A DNA stretch of 46,097 nucleotides from Actinoallomurus sp. (GCA_025964685.1 JAOPYG010000015.1:1-46097); one strand, 5' to 3'. Numbered from the stretch's first letter, positions 1 to 10,050 are shown. Made by a program: numbers and translations. The notes: generated by a model from the sequence alone, not told the origin.

Positions 1-1173
1 GGCGGCCCCGCGATGGTCCGCGCCGCCGCCAAGAACCACCAGAGCGTCGCTGTCGTCGTGGACCCGACCGCGTACGGCGCGGTGCTCGACGCCGTACGCC
101 GCGGCGGGTTCGAGCTGACCGAGCGCAAGCGGCTCGCGGCGGCCGCGTACGCGCACACGGCCGCCTACGACGCGGCGGTCGCCTCCTGGTTCGCCAACGC
201 GTACGCGCCCGACGAGGTCGGCGAGGAGAGCGGCTGGCCGCCGATCGTGGCGAGCGTGTGGGGCCGCAAGGCCGTGCTGCGCTACGGCGAGAACCCCCAC
301 CAGCGTGCCGCGCTCTACACCAGCGCCCACGGCGGGCTGGCCGAGGCCGAGCAGCTGCACGGCAAGGAGATGTCCTACAACAACTACGTCGACGCCGACG
401 CCGCGCGCCGCGCCGCGTACGACTTCGCCGAGCCCAGCGTGGCGATCATCAAGCACGCCAACCCGTGCGGCATCGCGGTCGGCGCGGACGTCGCCGAGGC
501 CCACCGCAAGGCGCACGCGTGCGACCCCCTGTCCGCGTACGGCGGCGTGATCGCCACCAACCGGCCGGTCACGTCGGAGATGGCCCGTCAGGTCGCCGAC
601 ATCTTCACCGAGGTGCTGGTCGCCCCCGGGTTCGACGACGAGGCCCTCGAGCTGCTGACGGTGAAGAAGAACATCCGGCTGCTCGTCTGCCCGGAGGGCC
701 CGGCGGGCGTGGCGGAGTTCCGGCGGATCGACGGCGGGCTGCTGACCCAGACCACCGACAAGATCGACGCTGAAGGCGACGACTCCGGCGCCTGGGAGCT
801 CAAGGCCGGCACCGCGGCGGACGAGCAGACGCTGCGCGAGCTGGCGTTCGCCTGGCGGGCGTGCCGCTCGGTGAAGTCCAACGCGATCCTGCTCGCCGCC
901 GACGGCGCGACCGTGGGTGTCGGCATGGGGCAGGTCAACCGGGTCGACTCCGCGCGCCTCGCAGTGGCGCGGGCCGGTGACCGCGCGGCCGGATCGGTCG
1001 GCGCCTCGGACGCGTTCTTCCCGTTCCCGGACGGGCTGGAGGTGCTCGCCGAGGCGGGCGTGCGCGCCATCGTCGAACCGGGCGGCTCCGTACGCGACGC
1101 CGACGTGATCGAGGCCGCGGAGAAGGCCGGGATCACGCTCTACTTCACGGGCGTGCGCCACTTCTTCCACTGA
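1..1173 (+). CDS. purH: Bifunctional AICAR transformylase / IMP cyclohydrolase, 5' end missing
   Basis: PurH catalyses the last two steps of IMP synthesis in the cytoplasm: formylation of AICAR by 10-formyl-THF, then ring closure. The reading frame is open from base 1 ([13 protein letters not shown]), so the gene begins before the window; 390 residues are present of a usual ~520. What remains is the end of the cyclohydrolase domain and the whole transformylase domain. Visible family motifs are YGENPHQ, KEMSYNN, the catalytic KHANPCG segment, [13 protein letters not shown] and SDAFFPF; the protein ends in RHFFH, the normal PurH terminus. folD lies downstream on the same strand after about 190 bp and supplies the one-carbon folate that PurH uses. 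Identification is firm; only the start is unknown. Confidence 0.97.
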   Translation, partial: GGPAMVRAAAKNHQSVAVVVDPTAYGAVLDAVRRGGFELTERKRLAAAAYAHTAAYDAAVASWFANAYAPDEVGEESGWPPIVASVWGRKAVLRYGENPHQRAALYTSAHGGLAEAEQLHGKEMSYNNYVDADAARRAAYDFAEPSVAIIKHANPCGIAVGADVAEAHRKAHACDPLSAYGGVIATNRPVTSEMARQVADIFTEVLVAPGFDDEALELLTVKKNIRLLVCPEGPAGVAEFRRIDGGLLTQTTDKIDAEGDDSGAWELKAGTAADEQTLRELAFAWRACRSVKSNAILLAADGATVGVGMGQVNRVDSARLAVARAGDRAAGSVGASDAFFPFPDGLEVLAEAGVRAIVEPGGSVRDADVIEAAEKAGITLYFTGVRHFFH

Positions 1174-1351
1174 GGTGCGGGCGGCCGCGCCGGTCATCCC
1201 GAGCACGGTGAGGTCCACGTGCTCGCGGTCCGGCGCGGCCCGCCTCGCGTGGTGGGGCGGGGAGCATCCCGCTCTTCCCATGCCGCCCGCCAGGGATTTG
1301 TCAGACACGCCTTAGGCGCTGGTGGCCGTTCGGCCGCTGACCGCCGCCTGA

Positions 1352-1357
1352 CAGAAT
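1352..1357 (+). promoter_or_regulatory. -10-like hexamer of a leaderless folD transcript
   Basis: CAGAAT ends 7 nt before the GTG at 1365, and no Shine-Dalgarno sequence precedes that GTG. The spacing would place the transcription start at or next to the start codon. TTCGGC lies 17 nt upstream as a weak -35. Inference from spacing only. Confidence 0.4.
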
Positions 1358-1364
1358 GGCGCAC

Positions 1365-2213
1365 GTGACCGCACAGATTCTGGACGGCAAGGCGACCGCG
1401 GCGACGATTCGTACTCAGCTCAAGGCACGTGTCGACGCCCTGCGTGAGCGAGGCATCATCCCCGGCCTGGGCACGGTGCTCGTGGGAGACGACCCGGGCA
1501 GCCAGGCGTACGTCGCCGGCAAGCACCGTGACTGCGCGGAGGTCGGGATCGCGAGCATTCGGCGCGATCTGCCCGCCACGGCGACGCAGGAGCAGGTCGA
1601 GGCCGCCGTCGACGAGCTGAACGCCGACCCGGCCTGCACCGGCTACATCGTGCAGCTGCCGCTGCCCAAGGGCCTGGACGAGCAGCGCGTGCTCGAACGG
1701 ATCGACCCGGCAAAGGACGCCGACGGCCTGCACCCGGTCAACCTCGGCAGGCTTGTGCTGATGCAGCCGGGCACCCTCCCGTGCACACCGCACGGCATCG
1801 TGGAGCTGCTGCGCCACTTCGACGTACCCCTGCGCGGCGCCGACGTCACCGTGATCGGCCGCGGCATCACGGTCGGCCGCTCACTCGGCCTGCTGCTCGG
1901 CCGCCGCACCGAGAACGCCACGGTGACGACGTGCCACACGGGCACCAAGGACCTCGCCGCGCACACCCGCAACGCCGACATCGTGGTGGTGGCCGCGGGC
2001 GTCCCCGGCCTGGTGACCGCGGACATGATCAAGCCCGGCGCGGCCGTCCTGGACGTCGGCATCACCCGTACGGACGCGGGTCTGACCGGAGACGTCGACC
2101 CGGGGGTACGCGAGGTGGCGGGCTGGCTGGCCCCCATGCCAGGCGGCGTCGGCCCGATGACCCGCGCCATGCTCCTGGCGAACGTCGTGGAGTCCGCCGA
2201 GAAGGCCGCCTGA
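1365..2213 (+). CDS. folD: Methylenetetrahydrofolate dehydrogenase / methenyltetrahydrofolate cyclohydrolase
   Basis: FolD oxidises 5,10-methylene-THF with NADP and hydrolyses the product to 10-formyl-THF, the donor used by PurH just upstream. The 282-residue protein has the usual FolD length. Motifs in order: [14 protein letters not shown] with the catalytic lysine, [15 protein letters not shown], the nucleotide-binding [15 protein letters not shown] and the C-terminal [14 protein letters not shown]. An ATG at 1356 is also in frame, but the GTG at 1365 gives the usual N-terminus ([12 protein letters not shown]) and sits 7 nt after a -10-like hexamer, so I prefer it. The gene is followed by a strong hairpin and a convergent FHA gene. 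Confidence 0.96.
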   Translation: MTAQILDGKATAATIRTQLKARVDALRERGIIPGLGTVLVGDDPGSQAYVAGKHRDCAEVGIASIRRDLPATATQEQVEAAVDELNADPACTGYIVQLPLPKGLDEQRVLERIDPAKDADGLHPVNLGRLVLMQPGTLPCTPHGIVELLRHFDVPLRGADVTVIGRGITVGRSLGLLLGRRTENATVTTCHTGTKDLAAHTRNADIVVVAAGVPGLVTADMIKPGAAVLDVGITRTDAGLTGDVDPGVREVAGWLAPMPGGVGPMTRAMLLANVVESAEKAA

Positions 2214-2320
2214 GCCGACTGGGTGAGACCAGGCGGCCGAGCTCGCCGCGGTGGGGTTTTTTCGGGCGGTCCGCCGCACGGCCGGTTGTGGCCGCCCGGT
2301 CGTGGCGGGCCGCCGTTCAC

Positions 2321-2352
2321 GCGCCCGGTGCCACCTTCGTGGCACCGGGCGC
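2321..2352. terminator. Perfect 13-bp hairpin between convergent folD and FHA genes
   Basis: GCGCCCGGTGCCA (2321-2333) and its exact reverse complement (2340-2352) are separated by the 6-nt loop CCTTCG. There is no T-tract, which is usual for high-GC actinobacterial terminators. Its place between two facing genes suggests bidirectional termination. Confidence 0.75.
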
Positions 2353-2398
2353 GCGTCGGCGGGCCTGCCTTTCTGGGCTCACTAGTCGGTGAAAGTGC

Positions 2399-3160
2399 TC
2401 AGCTTGCGGCTCGGCGGCCTGGAGCCCCGGGGGCGGCCGGTCGTCTCACGCCTGGCTGGCGTGGCGCTCCCGTCGTGCCGGCGGCTCCGCTCACGGTGCC
2501 AGGGGCACCGCCCGGTCGCGGGCCACCGTCGGGGCGTCGGGCCGTCTCCGGTGTGCGGCCGCCCTGAGGTGGCACGTGCACCGGGGGTAGGGGGCGTACG
2601 AGGCCGAGTGCGATGACCTCGTTCGCCAGCCGGGTGCGCCGGTTGGCGCCCTCCGGGATGCGGAACTTCTGGTAGAGCCGCAGCAGGTGCTGCTTGACCG
2701 CGGCCTCGGTCACGACCAGGTCCGTCGCTATCTCACGTGCGGTGGCCGGCGCGACGAACGCCTCGTCGGACAGTGCGGGCCGGCACAACGACGTGAGCAC
2801 GTCGATCTCCCGGCGGGTCAGGTCAGGCGCGACGGCACGGCGCAGCTCGACGTCGGGATCGACGTCTTCGCGAGGAATGCCGCCCATGCGGCAGCGGGCG
2901 GCGCCGAAGCTGATGACGTCGCCATCCTCCAGAACGCGCCGTGCGATCGGGCGTCCGTTGACACGTGTGCCGTTGCGCGAGAGTCCGAGGTCGACGACGT
3001 AGACGTATGGGCCGCGCCGGACCAACTCGGCGTGCAGCCGGGAGACGCTGGGCTCATCGAGTCGGATGTCGACACCTCGCCCTCGGCCGATCGTCGTCAC
3101 CTCGGGTCGCAACGGTAGTACCGTGCCGCTCTCCTCGATCCGTATGAACGGGCCCTCCAC
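2399..3160 (-). CDS. FHA domain protein with C-terminal helix-turn-helix region
   Basis: The 253-residue protein starts with a forkhead-associated domain (about 5-92), which in other proteins binds phosphothreonine peptides. The conserved FHA residues are present: G25-R26, S40-R41-x-H43 and N63-G64. Residues about 113-188 (LTRREIDVLTSL ... AREIATDLVVTEAAVKQHLLRLYQKF) look like a winged or LuxR-like HTH, so a phospho-responsive transcription factor is likely. The last ~60 residues are a Pro/Gly/Arg-rich tail with no recognisable fold. The GTG start is preceded by GGGAGG on the minus strand at about 3166-3173. It faces folD and diverges from the DUF3017 gene. Its targets cannot be read from the sequence. 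Confidence 0.8.
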   Translation of the reverse strand: MEGPFIRIEESGTVLPLRPEVTTIGRGRGVDIRLDEPSVSRLHAELVRRGPYVYVVDLGLSRNGTRVNGRPIARRVLEDGDVISFGAARCRMGGIPREDVDPDVELRRAVAPDLTRREIDVLTSLCRPALSDEAFVAPATAREIATDLVVTEAAVKQHLLRLYQKFRIPEGANRRTRLANEVIALGLVRPLPPVHVPPQGGRTPETARRPDGGPRPGGAPGTVSGAAGTTGAPRQPGVRRPAAPGAPGRRAAS

Positions 3161-3391
3161 GGCGGTCCCTCCCAGCTAGTTAGCGACCCCTGTCTGGCGG
3201 GTTACCCGGCCGGGCCATGGTCACACCCTCCTACTGGTCGGTAGGCCCGAGTAGGACGGGGATCCTGGGGCATGACGAGCATTTTGGACGGGTATTTCGA
3301 CAGCGTTCTGACACCAACGTGACTGCGGAGACAGGATTCGCCGACCGGCCGGTCAAGACGCGACGGGCGGTCTTCCGGGCCCGGACGCTGC

Positions 3392-3397
3392 CAAGAT
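3392..3397 (+). promoter_or_regulatory. -10-like hexamer of a leaderless DUF3017 transcript
   Basis: CAAGAT ends 7 nt before the ATG at 3405 and no Shine-Dalgarno sequence is present. The rest of the divergent 245-bp region (3161-3404) holds the FHA gene's ribosome site and presumably its promoter; I see no other element in it. Confidence 0.35.
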
Positions 3398-3404
3398 AGG
3401 TGGC

Positions 3405-3887
3405 ATGTCTGAGCAGTACGGGCCACCCGAGCCGCGCGAGCCGATCGGCGAGCCCCACGTCCCGGAGCCGCGATCGCACGAGGTGTACTCCCAGACCGAC
3501 GCGATGTACGGGGCAGGGCGGCACGCTTCGGTGAATCCGGCCGAGCCGCATCCGATGCCCGGTCCCATGACGCCGCCGCCCTCGCGTGGCGCCGACCGGG
3601 TGCGCGGCCGTTCGGGGGTGCCGCGCTGGCTCGGCCGCCTCCCGTACGCCTTCGTGCTGTGCGGCGTGGCCGCCGGCCTCGCCGTCGTGGCCACGAACCA
3701 CTTCCGGCGCGGGAGCATGCTCATCGCGGCGTCGGTCTTCATCGGCGCACTGGCGCGACTGCTGTTGCCGGAGAGCCAGGTGGGCATGCTGGCGGTGCGC
3801 CGCAGGTGGCTGGACGTCCTCCTCATGACGGCCGCGGCCGTCGGGATCACGCTCGTCGCGTTCGTCGCAAAGGGGACCAGCGGCTGA
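3405..3887 (+). CDS. DUF3017 membrane protein
   Basis: A 160-residue protein with a hydrophilic Pro/Glu/Arg-rich N-terminus (about 1-75) and three hydrophobic segments, near 81-97 (YAFVLCGVAAGLAVVAT), 105-120 and 137-155. The membrane half is typical of DUF3017, a family of unknown function found next to folD in actinobacteria; here the FHA gene separates the two. The ATG start is set by the -10-like hexamer 7 nt upstream and by the absence of any earlier in-frame start with a ribosome site. Family assignment is from recognition of the sequence pattern; no function is known. Confidence 0.8.
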   Translation: MSEQYGPPEPREPIGEPHVPEPRSHEVYSQTDAMYGAGRHASVNPAEPHPMPGPMTPPPSRGADRVRGRSGVPRWLGRLPYAFVLCGVAAGLAVVATNHFRRGSMLIAASVFIGALARLLLPESQVGMLAVRRRWLDVLLMTAAAVGITLVAFVAKGTSG

Positions 3888-4004
3888 ATTACGCCCGCGC
3901 TCCGATAGCCTCGTCAGCGAGCCTAACGAAGGACTGCTGACCAGTGTGGAGCGGAAGAGCCGATCGGGCCCTCGCCACCACGGCGTAGAAGGGACAGCTA
4001 CAGC

Positions 4005-5219
4005 ATGCCCAAGATCAAGGTAGCGGGCCCCGTCGTCGAACTCGACGGCGACGAAATGACACGGATCATCTGGCAATTCATCAAGGACCAGTTGATCCTG
4101 CCCTACCTCGACGTCGACCTCAGGTACTACGACCTTGGAATGGAACACCGCGACGCGACGGATGACCAGGTCACCGTCGACGCGGCGAACGCCATCAAGG
4201 AGCACGGCGTCGGCGTCAAGTGCGCGACCATCACCCCCGACGAGGCCAGGGTCGAGGAGTTCGGCCTCAAGAAGATGTGGCGCTCGCCGAACGGCACCAT
4301 CCGTAACATCCTCGGTGGCGTCGTCTTCCGCGAGCCCATCGTCGTCTCCAACATCCCCCGCCTCGTGCCCGGGTGGACCAGGCCGATCATCATCGGCCGT
4401 CACGCCCACGGCGACCAGTACCGCGCCACCGACTTCGTCGTTCCCGGCCCCGGCAAACTGACCATCGCCTTCGAGCCCGCCGACGGGTCGGAGCCGATGG
4501 AGTTCCAGGTCGCGGAGTTCCCCGGCGGCGGTATCGCGATGGGGATGTACAACTTCGACGACTCGATCCGCGACTTCGCGCGCGCCACGATGCGGTACGC
4601 CCTCGACCGCAGGTTCCCCCTCTACCTCTCGACCAAGAACACGATCCTCAAGGCCTACGACGGCCGGTTCAAGGACCTGTTCGCCGAGGTCTTCGAGTCC
4701 GAGTTCAAGGCCGAGTTCGAAGCGGCGGGGATCACCTACGAGCACCGCCTCATCGACGACATGGTCGCGCAGGCCCTCAAGTGGGACGGCGGCTTCGTCT
4801 GGGCGACGAAGAACTACGACGGCGACGTGCAGTCCGACGTCGTGGCCCAGGGCTTCGGCTCGCTCGGCCTGATGACGTCCGTGCTGATGACCCCGGACGG
4901 CCGTACGGTCGAGGCCGAGGCGGCGCACGGCACCGTCACCCGCCACTTCCGCCAGCACCAGCAGGGCAAGCCGACGTCGACCAACCCGATCGCGTCGATC
5001 TTCGCCTGGAGCCGTGGGCTGGCCCACCGTGGCAAGCTCGACAACACCCCGGCGCTGACCGAGTTCGCCAACACGCTGGAGAAGGTCTGTGTCGAGACCG
5101 TCGAGGGCGGCCAGATGACCAAGGACCTGGCACTGCTCGTCGGCGGTGACCAGGGATGGCTGACCACCCAGGAGTTCCTCACCGCGCTCGACGAGAACCT
5201 CCAGAAGAAGCTGGCCTGA
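4005..5219 (+). CDS. icd: NADP-dependent isocitrate dehydrogenase
   Basis: Oxidative decarboxylation of isocitrate to 2-oxoglutarate in the TCA cycle, yielding NADPH. The 404-residue length and sequence match the homodimeric, eukaryote-like class II enzyme, not the monomeric ~740-residue form found in many actinobacteria. Visible motifs: the N-terminal ELDGDEMTR, the substrate-binding SPNGTIRN, the GRHAHGDQY segment, LIDDMVAQ with metal-binding aspartates, and [10 protein letters not shown] of the NADP site. AAGGGA at about 3990 is the ribosome site, and TAGCCT at 3906-3911 is a possible -10. The gene ends at a strong terminator. mdh lies 2 kb downstream, so two TCA enzymes flank the NmrA/TetR insertion. 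Confidence 0.97.
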   Translation: MPKIKVAGPVVELDGDEMTRIIWQFIKDQLILPYLDVDLRYYDLGMEHRDATDDQVTVDAANAIKEHGVGVKCATITPDEARVEEFGLKKMWRSPNGTIRNILGGVVFREPIVVSNIPRLVPGWTRPIIIGRHAHGDQYRATDFVVPGPGKLTIAFEPADGSEPMEFQVAEFPGGGIAMGMYNFDDSIRDFARATMRYALDRRFPLYLSTKNTILKAYDGRFKDLFAEVFESEFKAEFEAAGITYEHRLIDDMVAQALKWDGGFVWATKNYDGDVQSDVVAQGFGSLGLMTSVLMTPDGRTVEAEAAHGTVTRHFRQHQQGKPTSTNPIASIFAWSRGLAHRGKLDNTPALTEFANTLEKVCVETVEGGQMTKDLALLVGGDQGWLTTQEFLTALDENLQKKLA

Positions 5220-5227
5220 CCGAACGA

Positions 5228-5268
5228 AGGCCCCCTCACCTGCGTTTTCACCGTAGGTGAGGGGGCCT
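5228..5268 (+). terminator. Intrinsic terminator after icd
   Basis: A perfect 14-bp inverted repeat, AGGCCCCCTCACCT (5228-5241) and AGGTGAGGGGGCCT (5255-5268), with a 13-nt loop. It begins 9 nt after the icd stop codon and is followed by CTCGTCGTT. It could also serve the convergent NmrA-family gene. Confidence 0.88.
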
Positions 5269-5406
5269 CTCGTCGTTCTGGGCCGTCTCTGGGCGGCGCT
5301 GATCTTCTCCAGCACCGGCACGAACTGCGGGCGGTGCCAGGGGTATGGCGCATGGCTCGATGTGACCGCCTCCACCGCGCGGCCACATCGAGTGGGCGGG
5401 GGGCGC

Positions 5407-6270
5407 TCAGCGCGGGGTGGCGACTCCTTCGAGGATCGAGCGGACCGGCGTGGCGGCACGCCCGAGCAGGTTCTCGAGCGTGGATCCGGTGGTGGCGAAT
5501 TCGCCGCGTCGGGATGCGTGGAACATGCCGAGCAGCATGTTCGCCTGTCCCGCGGGTACACCGTGCCCGATCAGCCCGGCCGTCCATTCGTCGTCGTCGG
5601 CGACGACGCGGTGGATGGCGCGTCCGGTGACTTCGGTGAGGATGCCGGCGATGTCCTTGAGGTCGAGCGCGTCCGGCGCGGTCAGTGGTGGGGTCGCGCC
5701 ATCGAACCGGCCTTCGTCGGTGAGGATGATCGCTGCCGCTTCGGCGAGGTCGGTGTGCGTGGTCCACGACACGGGCCCGTCGGCCGGCGCGACGAGTTCA
5801 CCGGTCTCGAGCGCCCGGCCGAGCAGGAGCGGCACGGTGCTGGCGTAGAACCCGTTTCGCAGCGCCGTGAACGGCGTGCCCGTCTCGGCCAGGTACCGCT
5901 CGGTGGCGGCGTGGTCGGGCATGGGCGCGAAGAGCGAATCAGCGCTGGCGGCCTGGTGACTCGTGTACAGGATGCGCTCCGCACCGGCGGCGCGGGCGGC
6001 GTCGATCGCCGCGGCGTGCTGAGCAACCACTGCCCCGCCGGTCTCGTTTGCCGAGACGACGAGCACCTGCGTGGCGCCCTCGAACGCATCGGCGAGGGAG
6101 TCCGGGTCGGTGAAGTCGCCACGCCGCACGCGGACGCCGCGTGCGACAAGATCGGCGGCGCGGTCGGTGTCGCGAACGCTGACGCCGACTCGGTCCGTCC
6201 GGACCCGCTCGAGCAACTGATGGACGATCTGGGAGCCGAGTTGGCCGGTGGCACCGGTGATGATGATCAT
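5407..6270 (-). CDS. NmrA-family NAD(P)-binding protein (QorB-like atypical SDR)
   Basis: A 287-residue atypical short-chain dehydrogenase. It opens with the Rossmann motif TGATGQLG (about 5-12), then [11 protein letters not shown], the nucleotide-domain strand VLVVSANE and the YTSHQAA region typical of NmrA/HSCARG/QorB proteins, which either bind NADP as redox sensors or reduce quinones. The last third carries the FTALRNGFY substrate-domain pattern. The ATG at 6270 has AGGAGAG upstream. It is divergent from a TetR gene with an 86-bp shared region containing two direct repeats, so TetR control is likely. The substrate is unknown. icd is convergent. Confidence 0.85.
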   Translation of the reverse strand: MIIITGATGQLGSQIVHQLLERVRTDRVGVSVRDTDRAADLVARGVRVRRGDFTDPDSLADAFEGATQVLVVSANETGGAVVAQHAAAIDAARAAGAERILYTSHQAASADSLFAPMPDHAATERYLAETGTPFTALRNGFYASTVPLLLGRALETGELVAPADGPVSWTTHTDLAEAAAIILTDEGRFDGATPPLTAPDALDLKDIAGILTEVTGRAIHRVVADDDEWTAGLIGHGVPAGQANMLLGMFHASRRGEFATTGSTLENLLGRAATPVRSILEGVATPR

Positions 6271-6285
6271 ATTCCGCCCTCTCCT

Positions 6286-6356
6286 GTTATCGCTGGAACG
6301 GATGTGACGTTAACACCGAAAAAACGCCGATAGCAATTATGCGTTATCGTTGGAAC
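6286..6356. promoter_or_regulatory. Divergent NmrA/TetR promoter with 14-bp direct repeats
   Basis: GTTATCGCTGGAAC (6286-6299) and GTTATCGTTGGAAC (6343-6356) differ at one base and start 57 bp apart. The first lies 16 bp from the NmrA start; the second abuts the TetR ATG and contains TATCGT (6345-6350), a fitting -10 for a leaderless tetR mRNA. Between them are GTTAAC and CGATAG half-site-like words. Operator function is inferred. Confidence 0.55.
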
Positions 6357-7064
6357 ATGTCGGATACCAGGCCGGACGGCGTCAGCAGACGCGAGACGCG
6401 GGCGAACCTCGTGGAGGTCGCGGCGCAGCTCCTACGCGAGCAGGGACCGGCCGCTGTCACCACCCGTGCTGTCGCCCAGGCGGCCGGCGTGCAGGCGCCG
6501 ACCATCTACCGGTTGTTCGGGGACAAGGATGGGCTGCTCGATGCCGTTGCCGAGCACGTCTTCGCCACCTACGTTGCCGGGAAGACGCTCGTCGAGGACA
6601 GCGGCAACCCGGTCGCAGATCTCCGGGTGGGGTGGGACATGCATGTCGGCTTCGGTCTTGCCAACGCAGCACTGTTCGGCCTCCTCACGGATCCCGGCCG
6701 CGGCACTCGTTCACCGGCCGCGGCCGCCGGCCTGGAGGTCCTGCGAGCTCGAGTGCATCGTGTTGCGGCGATCGGTCGGCTCCGGGTCGCCGAGCGCCGC
6801 GCCGTTGAGCTCATTCACGCCGCCGGCACCGGTGCCGTGCTCACCCTGCTCTCCATGCCGCCGGACGACCGGGACCTCGACCTCGCGGACGCGATGTACG
6901 ACGCGGTGATGCAGTCGATCCTGACCGATGTGCCTGCGCTTGCCGAGGACGGCACGACCGCGGCCGCTGTCGCGTTCCGGACCGTCGTGCCGAAGCTCGC
7001 GATGCTCACCGACGCTGAGCGCGCGCTTTTGTCCCAGTGGCTGGACCGAGCCACCGACAGCTGA
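6357..7064 (+). CDS. TetR-family transcriptional regulator
   Basis: A 235-residue repressor-type protein. Residues about 10-60 form the Tet[36 protein letters not shown] and [18 protein letters not shown], the last being the recognition helix signature. The remaining ~170 residues are a ligand-binding domain too variable to predict a ligand. An ATG at 6339 is in frame, but the ATG at 6357 fits better: the first six codons would lie inside the promoter repeat, and TATCGT ends 6 nt before 6357. Codon choice seems somewhat less GC-rich at third positions than in icd or mdh. It most likely represses itself and the divergent NmrA-family gene. Confidence 0.88.
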   Translation: MSDTRPDGVSRRETRANLVEVAAQLLREQGPAAVTTRAVAQAAGVQAPTIYRLFGDKDGLLDAVAEHVFATYVAGKTLVEDSGNPVADLRVGWDMHVGFGLANAALFGLLTDPGRGTRSPAAAAGLEVLRARVHRVAAIGRLRVAERRAVELIHAAGTGAVLTLLSMPPDDRDLDLADAMYDAVMQSILTDVPALAEDGTTAAAVAFRTVVPKLAMLTDAERALLSQWLDRATDS

Positions 7065-7133
7065 AACAGCCACGGTTCCTCTCGGCACATCAGCTCCTCC
7101 AGGAGAAGCCGGCCTGACCTACGCCGTTACCTG

Positions 7134-7167
7134 ACGGGGGCGCCGCGGTTCGCGGGGGCGCCCCCGT
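7134..7167 (+). terminator. Hairpin after the TetR gene
   Basis: A perfect 11-bp inverted repeat, ACGGGGGCGCC (7134-7144) and GGCGCCCCCGT (7157-7167), with a 12-nt loop, 70 bp after the TetR stop. It separates the insertion from the mdh promoter region, where TAGCCT at 7205-7210 is a possible -10. Confidence 0.7.
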
Positions 7168-7207
7168 TCGCACACCCTCCGGGGCCGCCGGTATGGCCGC
7201 GCGGTAG

Positions 7208-8275
<1,068 letters not shown>

Positions 8276-8290
8276 GCGCGAAGAGCCCGA

Positions 8291-8327
8291 ACGGCCGCCG
8301 GAGTCCCGTAGCGGGCCCGGCGGCCGT
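8291..8327. terminator. Hairpin between convergent mdh and membrane-protein gene
   Basis: ACGGCCGCCGG (8291-8301) pairs perfectly with CCGGCGGCCGT (8317-8327) across a 15-nt loop. It begins 16 bp after the mdh stop and ends 16 bp before the stop of the facing gene. Confidence 0.75.
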
Positions 8328-8342
8328 CGCGTTTGCCGGCGC

Positions 8343-8732
8343 CTACTCGGCCTCCGCCGACCTGGCGGCACGGCGGGCACGCCGGCTCAGGTAGACCGCG
8401 GTGACCAGCGGACCGGCGATCGCCAGCACGAGCAGGGGGATGCCGATCCAGCCGGGGATCGCCGTGCCCGTGCACTGGCCGCCATGCCGGTGACCGCTGA
8501 AGTCGTCGACGTAGACGCACTCCTGGGTCGGCGCGAACACCATGAGGCCCACCGCGACCGCGAGCCCGCCGGGCCACACGAGCAGACCGGCCAGCTTGTC
8601 GCGCAGCGTCCACCGCCGCGATGCGAGCAGCATGACGGCACCCGCGACCCAGCCGGCCACCGGAAAAATCACGCCTCCGGCAAGGAGGAGGAACACCGTC
8701 ACCGCGTCATACCGCCGCATGTCCCCAAGCAT
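8343..8732 (-). CDS. Small integral membrane protein, unknown function
   Basis: 129 residues with about four hydrophobic segments: near 11-37 ([26 protein letters not shown]), 46-66 ([20 protein letters not shown]) and 91-114 ([24 protein letters not shown]), the first possibly two helices. The loop between 67 and 90 has two cysteines (C73, C87) and a His/Gly cluster (GHRHGG), possibly an extracellular disulfide or metal site; this is speculation. The C-terminus is Arg/Ala-rich and probably cytoplasmic. Neither in-frame ATG (8732, 8720) has a good ribosome site; CATGCT lies 7 nt before the ATG at 8720, so the shorter form is possible. I do not recognise a named family. Confidence 0.6.
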   Translation of the reverse strand: MLGDMRRYDAVTVFLLLAGGVIFPVAGWVAGAVMLLASRRWTLRDKLAGLLVWPGGLAVAVGLMVFAPTQECVYVDDFSGHRHGGQCTGTAIPGWIGIPLLVLAIAGPLVTAVYLSRRARRAARSAEAE

Positions 8733-8820
8733 GGCGGCACGACCGGCGGCCCCACACGCTTTTTGCCGATCTTCCCCTGTGCCATGCTCTCGGAGCGCTC
8801 ATCTGGTGAGGAGAGAGCCG

Positions 8821-8913
8821 ATGACGAGCGAACTGCACGCGGCGGTCCGGACCCTGCTGGACGCCGCGAACGCGGGCGACCTCCCAGCGTTCCTCGCGGG
8901 GGACGGCGCCGCT
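8821..8913 (+). pseudogene. 5' stump of a truncated gene abutting galK
   Basis: A GAGGAGAG ribosome site at about 8809-8816 leads to an ATG at 8821 and a credible 31-codon N-terminus, MTSELHAAVRTLLDAANAGD followed by LPAFLAGDGAA, with normal third-position GC. From 8914 on the same frame runs antisense to galK and becomes Arg/Gly-rich nonsense. This looks like the start of a gene whose remainder was lost when galK was joined here. The visible part resembles the opening helix of small SnoaL/NTF2-like proteins, but it is too short to assign. Confidence 0.4.
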
Positions 8914-10023
8914 TCACGCCAGGCGGGTGGCGCCTGCCGACGGGACCGCGTCCAGGAAGTGAGGCTCCGGCCAGCCGCGTTTGGTGTACGCCTCCGTCAC
9001 CGCTTCCCGTACGCGGGCGGCGCGGTCGGACGACACGAGGGCGATGACCGAGCCGCCGAAGCCGCCTCCGACCATGCGGGCACCGCGGGCACCGGCGCGT
9101 ACGGCTTCCTCCACCGCCACGTCCGCCTCGGGCCACGACACCTCGAACTGGTCCCGCAGCGACAGGTGCGAGGCGGTCAGCAGCGCGCCGACCTCGCCGA
9201 CCGCACCGGCCCGCAACAGGCCCACGGCCGCCTCGACCCGGTGGTTCTCGGTGACCACGTGCCGGGTGCGGCGGCGCAGCACGGGATCGCCCAGCCTGGA
9301 CAGGGCCTCGCCCAGGTCGGTGACGTCTCGCAGTGAGGGCAGGCCGAGCAGCTCAGCGGCCTTCTCGCAGGCGGTACGGCGGTCGGCGTACCCGCCGTCG
9401 ACGAGCTCGTGCTCGGCCCTCGTGTCGATGACCAGAACGGTCAGCCCGGTCAGGTCGAGGGGGACCTGCGCCGAGAGGCCACTGCGGCAGTCGAGCAGCA
9501 GCGCGTGGCCGTCGGTGCACAGCAGCGAGGCCGACTGGTCCATGATCCCGCATGGCACGCCGACGAAGTCGTTCTCCGCGCGCTGGGCGATGCGGGCGAG
9601 CTCGGGCTCCGGCACGGTCACGTCGTACAGGTCGCACAGCGCCACGGCGACCGCGCACTCGAGCGCCGCCGACGACGACAGCCCCGCGCCCTGCGGCAGG
9701 TCGGCGTCGATCAGCAGCGACGCCCCGCCGACGGCGTGACCGGCCTCGCGCAGCGACCAGGCGACCCCGACCGCGTACGCGGCCCAGCCGTCCACCGACC
9801 CGGGTACCGGATCCGACACCTCGGCCGCCGAGGACGACTGGAGGGAACGCAGCGCGAACACCCCGTCGTCGCGGCGGGCCGCGGCCACGGTGACGCCCTG
9901 GCTCAGGGCGAACGGCAGCACGAATCCGTCGTTGTAGTCGGTGTGCTCGCCGATCAGGTTGACCCGGCCCGGCGCGCGCCAGACCCCGTCCGGTTCGCGC
10001 CCATAGGTCTCTCGGAAGCTCAT
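8914..10023 (-). CDS. galK: Galactokinase
   Basis: Phosphorylates alpha-D-galactose with ATP to galactose 1-phosphate, the first step of the Leloir pathway. The 369-residue protein is a complete GHMP kinase: the N-terminal galactose signature GRVNLIGEHTDYNDGFVLP (about 19-37), the ATP-binding PQGAGLSSSAALE (about 110-122) and the C-terminal GARMVGGGFGGSVIALV. It is the second gene after a ROK regulator, 27 bp apart on the same strand, with GAGGTG before the ATG. galE is 3.7 kb away; no galT occurs in the window, so the transferase step must be encoded elsewhere or be replaced. Confidence 0.97.
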   Translation of the reverse strand: MSFRETYGREPDGVWRAPGRVNLIGEHTDYNDGFVLPFALSQGVTVAAARRDDGVFALRSLQSSSAAEVSDPVPGSVDGWAAYAVGVAWSLREAGHAVGGASLLIDADLPQGAGLSSSAALECAVAVALCDLYDVTVPEPELARIAQRAENDFVGVPCGIMDQSASLLCTDGHALLLDCRSGLSAQVPLDLTGLTVLVIDTRAEHELVDGGYADRRTACEKAAELLGLPSLRDVTDLGEALSRLGDPVLRRRTRHVVTENHRVEAAVGLLRAGAVGEVGALLTASHLSLRDQFEVSWPEADVAVEEAVRAGARGARMVGGGFGGSVIALVSSDRAARVREAVTEAYTKRGWPEPHFLDAVPSAGATRLA

Positions 10024-10050
10024 ATCACCGCACCTCGAATCGGGGAGCGA

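Noticed and set aside
3272-3322. Possible 16-residue peptide (MTSILDGYFDSVLTPT) between the FHA and DUF3017 genes
   Set aside because: Too short to support, and the only evidence is a G-run upstream; chance occurrence is likely.
3231-5561. 776-codon open frame on the minus strand across DUF3017 and icd
   Set aside because: It is antisense to two well-recognised genes, its composition is low-complexity Arg/Gly/Asp/Val, and it matches no family pattern. Long antisense frames are expected at this GC content.
5257-6333. 358-codon plus-strand frame over the NmrA-family gene
   Set aside because: Begins in the icd terminator and runs antisense to a recognisable Rossmann protein; Arg/Gly-rich shadow.
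6339-6356. ATG at 6339 as the TetR start
   Set aside because: It lies inside the promoter repeat and upstream of the likely -10, and adds six residues (MRYRWN) foreign to the family.
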